NCBI RefSeq assembly: GCF_000420425.1
Contig: NZ_ATUX01000006.1
Span: 186,001-250,000, forward strand
DNA length: 64,000 bases
Direction: 5' to 3'
Source of the DNA: Schaalia vaccimaxillae DSM 15804
GTDB lineage: Bacteria > Actinomycetota > Actinomycetes > Actinomycetales > Actinomycetaceae
The notes below the pieces were generated by a model. It saw only the letters and a list, made by a program, of their open reading frames with translations, had not been told where the DNA came from and made no database searches. Shown here piece by piece: positions 1 through 7,674 of this stretch (position 1 is the first letter of the stretch; every line of letters begins with the position of its first letter). Both the position numbers and the translations under genes were made by a program.

Positions 1-388
1 GGATCGGGCTCAAGAAGATGCGACTTCGGTCAACGACTATCAGGGATTTCTCGCATCTTCGGATGCCTGCGTTGACGAATTAGTTCATGCTTTGCAGTCA
101 CGCAATTTCGCGGCAGTTGCCCAGGCAGTTGCCGTGAGTCGCCACCTACTCCAGGATTTGATGCGCGCAAGTGGTGTTGTCATCGAGACCGCGGAATTGA
201 CGCGTTTGGTCGAGATTGCGTGCGCCCACGGGGCAGCTGCGAAGAGTTCCGGTGCCGGAGGCGGTGACTGTGGAATCGCACTGCACGGCTCACATACGAG
301 CGCCGATGCACTGCGCAAAGCCTGGTCCGAAGCGGGCATTCTGCCGCTGGATTTGGTGGTCTGGACGCGTCCTGAGGAGTCCCGGTGA
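1..388 (+). CDS. mvaK2: Phosphomevalonate kinase, C-terminal part (5' end outside window)
   Basis: The reading frame is open from base 2 to a TGA at 386-388, giving about 128 residues of a GHMP-family kinase C-terminus. The diagnostic element is the Gly-rich motif KSSGAGGGDCGIAL near the end, which matches GHMP motif 3 as found in phosphomevalonate kinases. The enzyme phosphorylates mevalonate-5-phosphate to the diphosphate in the cytoplasmic mevalonate route to isoprenoids. Its stop overlaps the GTG start of fni (GTGA), so the two are translationally coupled and the pathway context supports the call. A different GHMP kinase, such as mevalonate kinase, cannot be excluded because the N-terminal two thirds are missing. 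Confidence 0.8.
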   Translation, partial: DRAQEDATSVNDYQGFLASSDACVDELVHALQSRNFAAVAQAVAVSRHLLQDLMRASGVVIETAELTRLVEIACAHGAAAKSSGAGGGDCGIALHGSHTSADALRKAWSEAGILPLDLVVWTRPEESR

Positions 389-1509
389 AGCCAGCTCGTT
401 CCTGCGAATCCTCCGAGGCCGCGCAGTCCCAGTCTGCTTCGCTGGTTTCTCACGGCGACCGCAAAGATCAGCATGTTTCCTTGGCGATGAGTCTTCACGA
501 CCCTAGTCGATTAACTCCTTGGGCCGATGTGTCTTTCGTGCATCACGGATTGCCTGATACCCGCGTAGACGACGTGGACATTGAGACTGAGTTCCTTGGA
601 ACAGCGTGGCCGTGTCCTTTCTACATCAATGCGATGACGGGTGGCACTGAAGCTACTGGCCGTCTCAACGCCGCTTTGGCTCGTGCTGCTGGTAGCGCAG
701 GCGTCGCCATTGCTTCTGGTTCTCAGCACGTTGCGTTGCGCGACCCTTCCCGTGAGCACACTTTCCGGGTGATCCGCCAGGCTTCTCCCTCCGGTTTCGT
801 CATGGCTAATGTGGGGCCGACCGTGTCACCTCGAGACGCTGTGCGTGCCGTCGACATGCTCGAGGCTAATGCGTTACAGATTCACATCAATGTTGCCCAG
901 GAAATCCCCATGCCCGAGGGCGACCGCGATTTCACGGGCTGGGAGAACTCGATTGAAGCGATCATCGAGGCTGTGGACGTGCCGGTGATTGTTAAAGAGG
1001 TTGGTTTTGGTTTATCTCGACGCACGATCGAGTGTCTAGTTGATCTTGGTGCCAGCGCCATCGATGTCGCTGGCAATGGCGGGACTGACTTCATCGCAAT
1101 CGAAACCTCACGACGTCCAGATGGGGCCTTCCGCGATCTCATTGGATGGGGCCAGTCTGCTCCGCTGTGTCTTTTGGAGTCCTTGCACGGCCGATCCCCA
1201 GTGTCTCTACCGGTTCTTGCCTCTGGAGCTGTTCGTACTCCGCTCGATGTGGTACGTGGCCTCGCCCTCGGAGCCTGTGCTGTGGGTGCTTCGGCACATT
1301 TTCTTCATACGCTGACTGAACTGGGTGATGAGGCTTTGTACGAGGAAATTGTGTCGTGGCGTGAGCAGATTCGATCAGTTATGGCTCTCCTCGGTGTCCA
1401 AAATATCGCCTCTTTGAGCACCACAGACCTATTCATTACGGGGACAACTGGCGAGCGTGCTCGTTTGCTCGGCATTGATCTTGAGCGTTTAGCATCGCGG
1501 TTCAGCTGA
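385..1509 (+). CDS. fni: Type 2 isopentenyl-diphosphate delta-isomerase (FMN-dependent)
   Basis: 374 residues, a usual length for the family with a somewhat long N-terminus. It interconverts IPP and DMAPP using reduced FMN, the last step of the mevalonate route. Visible family signatures are RKDQH (residues 26-30), AMTGGT (83-88), GSQ near 112, ANVGP (141-145), QIHINVAQE (165-173, with the Gln-Glu pair used for catalysis and Mg binding), KEVGFG, GNGGTDF and the C-terminal phosphate-binding ASGAVRTPLD and ALGACAVG segments. The GTG start at 385 overlaps the kinase stop by four bases. A downstream ATG at 487 would remove RKDQH and is rejected. No MEP-pathway gene is seen in the window. Confidence 0.95.
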   Translation: MKPARSCESSEAAQSQSASLVSHGDRKDQHVSLAMSLHDPSRLTPWADVSFVHHGLPDTRVDDVDIETEFLGTAWPCPFYINAMTGGTEATGRLNAALARAAGSAGVAIASGSQHVALRDPSREHTFRVIRQASPSGFVMANVGPTVSPRDAVRAVDMLEANALQIHINVAQEIPMPEGDRDFTGWENSIEAIIEAVDVPVIVKEVGFGLSRRTIECLVDLGASAIDVAGNGGTDFIAIETSRRPDGAFRDLIGWGQSAPLCLLESLHGRSPVSLPVLASGAVRTPLDVVRGLALGACAVGASAHFLHTLTELGDEALYEEIVSWREQIRSVMALLGVQNIASLSTTDLFITGTTGERARLLGIDLERLASRFS

Positions 1510-1580
1510 GCATCACGGTACGCCTCGTGCAGGTTAACCGCGGTCTCGTGTGAGTTCTTTGCGTTCGCTGCCTCACACGT

Positions 1581-1644
1581 GCGTCCCTCGGGAAAGTTTT
1601 GTGCGTCCCTCGCGGAGGTTTTGGGCGTCCCTCGCGGGGATTGG
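1581..1644. repeat. Three 22-bp tandem repeats downstream of fni
   Basis: Units begin at 1581, 1603 and 1625 with the core GCGTCCCTCG, followed by purine-rich tails ending in GTTTTG or GATTGG. The third unit is slightly degenerate. They lie 72 bp after the fni stop and immediately before the terminator hairpin. Function is unknown; they could be slippage products or a protein-binding array. Confidence 0.75.
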
Positions 1645-1649
1645 AGAAA

Positions 1650-1684
1650 CGGGGTCTCGTACCGGCGAACCGGACGAGACCCCG
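1650..1684. terminator. Bidirectional terminator between convergent fni and permease gene
   Basis: A perfect 11-bp stem (CGGGGTCTCGT with its complement, 1650-1660 and 1674-1684) encloses a 13-nt loop that contains a further CCGG/CCGG pairing. On the minus strand it is followed by TTTCT about 20 bp after the permease stop. Its position between convergent genes fits a shared terminator. Confidence 0.75.
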
Positions 1685-1704
1685 AAACTCTCAAATTGCC
1701 TGCA

Positions 1705-3066
1705 TCAGGCGAGAAGAGCCAACCAACCAATAATGCCTGGCGATGCATAGAGCGTCATGAATTGAACACCGTAGGACACTCCCAAACGATTGAGAGAGCC
1801 ACACACGATACCCACCAGTAGAACGCCAAACATGTTGGGAATACCTGCATCAATGTAGGCCAGTACAAGGATCAGCGAAGTGAAGAGGGCAAGAACAGCC
1901 TCGTGCGGGATGCGCCTCATAACAAAGTGGGTGATCTGGCTCGACCAACGCACGGCCACCACATAGGTGATCACCACAGCCACCATGGCACCTAGGGTTG
2001 TCGCAACAATAAATTGCGGCATGGACAGGAGGTGGTGAATGTTCTTGTCAACGGAAAAGACTCCCGGAGCTTCAAAAAGCGGTCCAGCCGGTCCGGCCGA
2101 AACACCTGAAATCGGGATGCCCAGTGCCACCAAGGGAATGATGACGCCGGCAAGATAGGTTGAGTGCGTCAAAGAACTCATGACCGTGACGGCACGCTTA
2201 GCCTTTTCCACCGGATCCTTGAGGGAAGCCGTGGAAGCTTCACCCAAGATGAATGTCAAACCCACGGGAGACAGCACGAACAGCGGCGTCGATGCCGCAG
2301 CCATGCCTGCACTCCACCAGCTCTCCGACTTGGAAATTAAACGATGCGGTCGCAGTTCACGAGAACGGAAACCATCGGAGGAAAAACGCGCATCCGTCAA
2401 ATGACCGTGAGGCATTGCGCCGCGCCTCTTCTTATTGAGCAATTCAAGAAGCGTGACCAGCATCGGGCCAACCGTGATCCCAAGGAAGAAAGAAATATTG
2501 ACATTCTTACCCGGCTCGATGATCCCCATCGCCTCGTAAACGGATGGCAGACCGCGGAATAGGAATGCCAACGGAATGATGGAGAGCAGCGCGAGGATCC
2601 GATTCGAACCGAGAAGCGCAAGCAAGCAAGCACCGATGGCAAGAATGATCGGAGCCTGGCTCTTGATCGGTTCTGCGATTGGGGCAACGATCGCCGCAAG
2701 CACGAAAGCCAGTGGGATCGAAACGATCGTGCCGATCGCCGAGCCAACGGCCATCTTGCGGATCGTCGTAGATGCAAGGCCCTTTGAACGCAGTAAGACC
2801 GCATGTTCCATCAGTGGGGCTGACATGACGCCACCGGGCAGGCCCACAAGTGCCGTCGGAATGGCATTCATGAGGTTGAGGGTGACGATCGCTGAGATGA
2901 AGAAAGACAGGACCACTTCCGGCGCCGCACCAGAAAGGACCAGAGCGAGCGTCACGGGAGCAAGGACCGAGGTTTCGTCGGTTCCCGGAATGAAACCGAT
3001 GAAAGAGTAGAGGACAACGGCTGCCAGAACCGCAGCCAACATCATCAAAAGCATCGAGGCTTCCAT
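1705..3066 (-). CDS. TctA-like multipass membrane permease
   Basis: 453 residues, almost entirely hydrophobic, with about ten predicted membrane segments separated by one charged loop around residues 210-255. The N-terminal GFIPGTD and LVGLPGGVMSAPLMEHAVLL segments resemble the repeated PG motifs of the TctA family, the large membrane subunit of tripartite tricarboxylate transporters. It is shorter than typical TctA (about 500 residues). Its ATG overlaps the stop of the small upstream membrane gene (TGATG), the place where TctB usually sits. No periplasmic binding protein (TctC) is adjacent, so the substrate is unknown. The family call rests on motif resemblance by eye; another secondary transporter family is possible. 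Confidence 0.55.
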   Translation of the reverse strand: MEASMLLMMLAAVLAAVVLYSFIGFIPGTDETSVLAPVTLALVLSGAAPEVVLSFFISAIVTLNLMNAIPTALVGLPGGVMSAPLMEHAVLLRSKGLASTTIRKMAVGSAIGTIVSIPLAFVLAAIVAPIAEPIKSQAPIILAIGACLLALLGSNRILALLSIIPLAFLFRGLPSVYEAMGIIEPGKNVNISFFLGITVGPMLVTLLELLNKKRRGAMPHGHLTDARFSSDGFRSRELRPHRLISKSESWWSAGMAAASTPLFVLSPVGLTFILGEASTASLKDPVEKAKRAVTVMSSLTHSTYLAGVIIPLVALGIPISGVSAGPAGPLFEAPGVFSVDKNIHHLLSMPQFIVATTLGAMVAVVITYVVAVRWSSQITHFVMRRIPHEAVLALFTSLILVLAYIDAGIPNMFGVLLVGIVCGSLNRLGVSYGVQFMTLYASPGIIGWLALLA

Positions 3067-3371
3067 CAGGCCTTCACCTCCGCCTGGGGCGTGCTATCGA
3101 TAGGGTCTCCGTGCTCATTGATGTCGACAATGGAAACGTGTCGTTTGGGTGTGACGATGAAGCAGTTGACGATAAAGCCGAGCACTGCGCCGCCGAGTCC
3201 CCAGAAGAGGAGTTGGCCGCCAATGAACTCGGCAATGATCAAGGCAGCGGCTGCACATACTGCGGATACTGCCAGGGAAATGACGAGGTCCCGAGGAGAG
3301 ACTAGGTCGTTCCATACCTCGATATTGGGTTCATCATCTGTAGATGACGTGTTCTCTATATGTTGATGCAC
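3066..3371 (-). CDS. Small membrane protein coupled to the TctA-like permease
   Basis: 101 residues: a hydrophilic N-terminus (about 1-28), then two or three hydrophobic stretches between residues 29 and 75, then a polar C-terminal tail containing TPKRHVSIVD. It begins with GTG at 3371 and no clear Shine-Dalgarno precedes it. The stop overlaps the permease start by one base, so the two proteins are probably made together. By position and topology it could be a TctB-like small subunit, but I recognise no TctB signature. Function is inferred from context only. Confidence 0.6.
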   Translation of the reverse strand: MHQHIENTSSTDDEPNIEVWNDLVSPRDLVISLAVSAVCAAAALIIAEFIGGQLLFWGLGGAVLGFIVNCFIVTPKRHVSIVDINEHGDPIDSTPQAEVKA

Positions 3372-3435
3372 GAAGTGAGAGTTTATTCAACGCAACGCGT
3401 TTACTCCAGGACCTTCGTGCATGACCTGCACCATG

Positions 3436-3456
3436 AAAAGGCCCGCGCTCTGCGGG
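3436..3456 (-). terminator. Intrinsic terminator after the DEAD-box helicase gene
   Basis: On the minus strand a 5-bp stem (CCCGC/GCGGG, 3452-3456 and 3442-3446) with a 5-nt loop is followed by CCTTTTC. The 5' arm can alternatively pair with GCGGGATCG at 3479-3487, forming a longer 9-bp stem that would exclude the terminator hairpin. Confidence 0.6.
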
Positions 3457-3496
3457 ATCGCCCACCTCAATAAGAGACCGATCCCGCCGGCAGATG

Positions 3497-5776
3497 TCAG
3501 TGCTTGAAAGGACGCTTCCCACCAAAATGTCGACTACCAGAGTTTCCCTGCTGGTCACGATTGCGTCGATCCGGACGCGGTCCCTTGAAACCGCGAGAGC
3601 CGGACGCTGAGTCGTCGTAAAAGTTCTCGCGCCGTTGACGCGTCTCCTTTTCCCATCGCTCCGAACGCACGGACCGAGGACGTCCACCCTCGTCACGGGG
3701 GTTTTCAACTCGACGGCCTTCGTAGCGTCGCGAATACTCACGCTCTGAGCGATCCCTAGCGGGACGGTCCGAACGATCAAATTTCTTGGCTTGATCGAAA
3801 GAATGCTCGTAGTCGGAACGACCTTTTCCAGGCCCCTGATCCACTCGAATACGCAGCGGCCGACCCTGGACATACCCCTTGCCGATACGACGCATCTGAT
3901 CGTCACTGAGGTCCCCTGAAATCTCCACAAGGGAGAAGGTTGGGAAGATCTCAATGTGACCAATATCCTTTCCATCGACACCGCCCTCACCGGCAATGGC
4001 ACCCACGATTGAACCAGGCTTAACTCGATCCTTCTTCCCGACTTCCACACGGTAGCGAGTCCCGCCGGCCAAGCTGCGTCCACCACCTCGCCGCCGAGCT
4101 CCATCCCGGCCTCCCTTAAGCGGCCGATCCTTGTCACGTCCGCCTTCGAAGCTGGCACCGACGAATTCGCCTGACTCGTCGACTTCTTCTTCACGGCGAA
4201 TCTTTCCTCCACCGCGGCGATCCTTTTCCACACGAAGAGAAGGACCCTCATCCCCCACGGCCTTGGCCATCAGGGCTGCTGCAATATCGAGGACGTCGCT
4301 GCCACCCTCGGTGCTAGCTTCAGTCAACAGGCTCTTATACATGTCAAGGCGTCCACGTTCGATCCGCTCCCCCAGTCCTTCCAGGAGTCGCTGAGAACGG
4401 AACTGAGACACTGCGGCAGGCGAAGGAATCGCGATCTCCTCCATCGCAGTGCCAGTCAATTTTTCAATACGACGAAGACGTCCATGTTCACGCGGAGTAA
4501 AGAATGTCAAAGATCGTCCCTGGCGACCTGCTCGTCCCGTTCGCCCAATGCGATGGACATAGGCTTCGGGCTCACGCGGAACATCGAAGTTAACGACCAG
4601 GGAGATGCGCTCAACGTCCAGGCCACGAGCTGCAACGTCTGTCGCAACGAGTACATCCAGCGAGCCTGAACGTAAACGCTCCACCATGCGTTCGCGCTCA
4701 TTTTGCGCAACGTCGCCCGAAATACCGGCGGCCCTAAAGCCTCGAGCCGACATTTCCAAGGAAATTTCCTCAACATCTGCACGGGTGCGCACGAAAACGA
4801 TGGCTGCGTCCGCATCTTCTTGGCCTTCGGCAATGTGCTGTGCACGAGTAGCCAGGACCCGACTTAGAGCACCGATCTTGTGCTTGTAGGGCACCACCGC
4901 GTAGGTCTGATGGATGGTATCGACGGTTGAGGACTCTACCGAGACAGCAACCTTGACAGGGTCGTTGAGGTGGTTGTTCGCGACGCGTTCAATCGCTGAA
5001 GGCATGGTCGCTGAGAAGAGAGCCGTAAGCCTGTCTTCGGGAGCGGATGAGGCAATGGTTTCGACGTCTTCAGCAAATCCCATACGCAACATCTCGTCGG
5101 CCTCGTCCAAAACGAGCATACGGATGCCAGAAAGATCCAATGCGCCTTTCTCAATGAGATCGATGACCCGCCCCGGTGTGCCCACCACGACCTGGGCACC
5201 ACGTTTAAGCGCGCCAATCTGGGGACCGTAGGGAGAACCGCCGTAGACAGGAACAACAACGAGGCCGCGCGTACGCGAAGCGAAGTCTTCGATTGCCTGC
5301 GCCGACTGCATCGCAAGCTCACGAGTAGGAGCCAAAACCAGTGCCTGGACAGCCTTTTCTTCAGCGTCAACGATGGACAGCATCGGCAGCCCAAAAGCCG
5401 CAGTCTTACCGGTTCCCGTCTGGGCGATACCCACTACGTCACGCAATTCGAGCAGAGGAGGAATTGCCTCAGCTTGGATGGGCGTAGGAGTCACGAAGCC
5501 CATATCCGTAATGGCTGCCAAAATATCGTCAGGCAGCCCAAGATCGGCAAAGGTTACTGAGGGCTCTTCGTCGAGAGATTCATCGGACTCGTCGTGGGCC
5601 TCCTCATCAGATTCGTCGTCGAGCTCATCTTCGGCGATCTCCTGATCTTCGAGGTCGTCATTGTCAAAGTCGTCTTCGCCTTCGTTTTCCTCAAGATCTT
5701 CAACGTCAAGATCTTGCGGAAAACCGGAGTCGTTGGTGAGGTCTTCACCGTTAGAGGACATATTAATTTCAGGCAC
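3497..5776 (-). CDS. deaD: DEAD-box ATP-dependent RNA helicase (DeaD/CsdA type)
   Basis: 759 residues. An unusually acidic leader (about residues 20-75, runs of Asp and Glu) precedes the helicase core: Q motif PTPIQ near 97-101, Walker A AQTGTGKT (118-125), PTREL, VLDEADEML, SATMP and HRIGRTGRAGR. A DbpA-type RNA-binding domain follows the core (RYRVEVGKKDRVKPG onward), and the tail is Arg/Gly/Asp-rich and disordered. Such enzymes unwind structured rRNA and mRNA during ribosome assembly and in the cold. The GTG start is chosen because AAGGA lies six bases upstream; the ATG five codons later has no such site. The gene is monocistronic with its own terminator and a long upstream gap. Confidence 0.95.
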   Translation of the reverse strand: MPEINMSSNGEDLTNDSGFPQDLDVEDLEENEGEDDFDNDDLEDQEIAEDELDDESDEEAHDESDESLDEEPSVTFADLGLPDDILAAITDMGFVTPTPIQAEAIPPLLELRDVVGIAQTGTGKTAAFGLPMLSIVDAEEKAVQALVLAPTRELAMQSAQAIEDFASRTRGLVVVPVYGGSPYGPQIGALKRGAQVVVGTPGRVIDLIEKGALDLSGIRMLVLDEADEMLRMGFAEDVETIASSAPEDRLTALFSATMPSAIERVANNHLNDPVKVAVSVESSTVDTIHQTYAVVPYKHKIGALSRVLATRAQHIAEGQEDADAAIVFVRTRADVEEISLEMSARGFRAAGISGDVAQNERERMVERLRSGSLDVLVATDVAARGLDVERISLVVNFDVPREPEAYVHRIGRTGRAGRQGRSLTFFTPREHGRLRRIEKLTGTAMEEIAIPSPAAVSQFRSQRLLEGLGERIERGRLDMYKSLLTEASTEGGSDVLDIAAALMAKAVGDEGPSLRVEKDRRGGGKIRREEEVDESGEFVGASFEGGRDKDRPLKGGRDGARRRGGGRSLAGGTRYRVEVGKKDRVKPGSIVGAIAGEGGVDGKDIGHIEIFPTFSLVEISGDLSDDQMRRIGKGYVQGRPLRIRVDQGPGKGRSDYEHSFDQAKKFDRSDRPARDRSEREYSRRYEGRRVENPRDEGGRPRSVRSERWEKETRQRRENFYDDSASGSRGFKGPRPDRRNRDQQGNSGSRHFGGKRPFKH

Positions 5777-6048
5777 AGTTCATCCTTGTGGGATAGCAGG
5801 TTTTTCGAAGCCCAGTGGCCCGGGCCGGGTCGGGGTCGACCTTCGGCGCGGCTCCGCTCATCCACAACAACACTCACCGGAAAATCCGGGCACCATCACA
5901 GGGGGCTGCGCCTCATCGCTCCCTCACCCTATCTGTTTTGACACTTCAATATCCTCTAGCCTCCGGTGAATTCCCTCACCGCGCATCCAGAGCCACAAGC
6001 TCTGACCCGAGCTCGCAAACTTCGCCCTGGAACAAAACCTCGGATCCG
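5777..6048 (-). promoter_or_regulatory. deaD upstream region, probable long structured leader
   Basis: 272 bp without a gene, between the second GTPase gene and deaD, both on the minus strand. It contains several short inverted repeats (CGGTGA/TCACCG at 5964-5981, CAGAGC/GCTCTG at 5988-6004) and a GC-rich stretch just before the deaD ribosome-binding site. Cold-shock helicase genes often have structured leaders, so regulation through the leader is plausible. I could not assign a convincing -35/-10 pair. Confidence 0.35.
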
Positions 6049-7674
6049 TCACTTTGCGCGCGCAAGGGCCAAAGAATCTGCAATCGCACCCTGGCGTTCG
6101 TCCTCGGCCACTATGGCAGCAACAATAGTTGCCTCAACTGCCTCTGTGATGGACTTGTCAATGCTGGCTCGTGCCCGCCGTCTGCGTCCCGCTGCCCCCA
6201 AAAGTGTCAATAACCAGCTCACACAAGCAATGAACACTGTCGCGACCACGCCCCCCACAAGGAGCCATACGGGAATCGGAATATCGTGCCACCGTGGTGG
6301 ATCCCAAGGAATCAAGAAGTATTGGCGCATCAAGTGAACGGCTCCCAACCAGATCACTCCAGCCAAAGCAACCAACCATCCGATCCACTGGAGTGCATTG
6401 GAAGCCGACCACCACCGTGGGTTAGTCACGGGCCCCAAGTCTGCTCCTGCTACCGCGGTATCAAGCTCATGGGCTAACTCGTCTGCCTGCTCCAGGATCA
6501 CCGCTTTCATTCGGCGTTGCCATGTCTCGGGTCGGTCCTGCGTCACAGCCGTTGACACATTGCGTAAAGACCGCATGAGAGCCGGTCCAGATGTCATCGA
6601 AGCAGCCGGAAGGTCAGGCACATGCAGTGACGACACGTCCCCAGACCGATCGCGAGGGCGCAAACCCAAAACAGCCAAAGGATCGGCACGCAAGGAGCGT
6701 AACCATCGCAAAGCCAGCCAGCCAGTATGTTGTCCTGCACGATGCCGGTATGACGCGCCCACTGCGTCAATCACCCGGGGTACACCGACCGCATCCCCAG
6801 CCTGAGAGACCAGAGCCTGAGCCAGTCCGTCGGTATCAACCCAATCAACCGGCCCAGTGATCCCTAAATCATCACCGATCCGATTGGCAATATCCGTCAA
6901 ATCGGCATGGATCTTTAACGACTGTTGACGGATCCTGACCGCAACGTCGGCGATAATCCCACGCAATTGATCGACGCCCTCGCCGGTAATAATCGAGGTC
7001 GAGACGAACCGCGCTCCCTTGACGCCATCAGCCTCAACGAGTCTTCGCAGGTCCTTTTCAACCGCATTTCGATCCGATGGGGTCAGTTCGTCAATATGAG
7101 TGAGGACAACAACCGCTTCTGCCTGGCGCGAGTGCAATGGAATGATCCACTCTTCGTGAATGACACCATCTGCGTACTTTTGAGGATCAACCACCCAAAT
7201 GACCAGATCAAGACGTTGCGCTAAACGTCCAGAGAGTTGCCGATGGCTAACCGACACTGAATCAATGTCAGGAAGATCGACCAAAACAACTCCGCTAGGC
7301 CACGGTGAATCCGCATCTAATTCGTGGCGATGTGCAATCTGCATCCAATCAAGAAGATCGCCAGCCTGAGTATCTGGACTCACAAGAGCCAACGCTTGGG
7401 TTGTCGTTGGCCGCGTCACGCCGGTGCGAGCAACCTCAGAACCAACCAGGACATTGACGAGGGACGATTTTCCTGACCCCGTCGCTCCCAGCAATCCCAC
7501 CACTGTTGTCGCCGGATCCAGGCCTCGCCTCTGAACAGCGGTATCCATCACTAAACGAACATCGGTCAGCGTATGCGGATCAAGATCCTGCCCTGCTAGC
7601 TCCAGGACACGATCGAGCGCATCTGCGCGCTCCTCAATAGTTGGAGCCGCCGATTTGGAGCGTAATATCTTCAT
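6049..7674 (-). CDS. Dynamin-like membrane GTPase, second of a coupled pair
   Basis: 541 residues. G1/P-loop GATGSGKSS (63-71), switch Thr in the TRPTTT stretch, G3 DLPDID, G4 THID, then a helical middle region and two membrane segments near residues 425-450 and 465-490, ending in a short cytoplasmic tail. This architecture matches bacterial dynamin-like or membrane-anchored GTPases, tandem pairs of which act in membrane remodelling (DynA/DynB of Streptomyces, IniA/IniC of mycobacteria). The ATG overlaps the stop of the partner gene by four bases, so the two probably form a hetero-oligomer (inference). Which cellular membrane process they serve cannot be told from the sequence. Confidence 0.75.
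   Translation of the reverse strand: MKILRSKSAAPTIEERADALDRVLELAGQDLDPHTLTDVRLVMDTAVQRRGLDPATTVVGLLGATGSGKSSLVNVLVGSEVARTGVTRPTTTQALALVSPDTQAGDLLDWMQIAHRHELDADSPWPSGVVLVDLPDIDSVSVSHRQLSGRLAQRLDLVIWVVDPQKYADGVIHEEWIIPLHSRQAEAVVVLTHIDELTPSDRNAVEKDLRRLVEADGVKGARFVSTSIITGEGVDQLRGIIADVAVRIRQQSLKIHADLTDIANRIGDDLGITGPVDWVDTDGLAQALVSQAGDAVGVPRVIDAVGASYRHRAGQHTGWLALRWLRSLRADPLAVLGLRPRDRSGDVSSLHVPDLPAASMTSGPALMRSLRNVSTAVTQDRPETWQRRMKAVILEQADELAHELDTAVAGADLGPVTNPRWWSASNALQWIGWLVALAGVIWLGAVHLMRQYFLIPWDPPRWHDIPIPVWLLVGGVVATVFIACVSWLLTLLGAAGRRRRARASIDKSITEAVEATIVAAIVAEDERQGAIADSLALARAK

Noticed and set aside
3334-4251. 305-codon minus-strand frame inside deaD
   Set aside because: Overlaps the helicase C-terminus in another frame and is Arg-rich as expected of a shadow.
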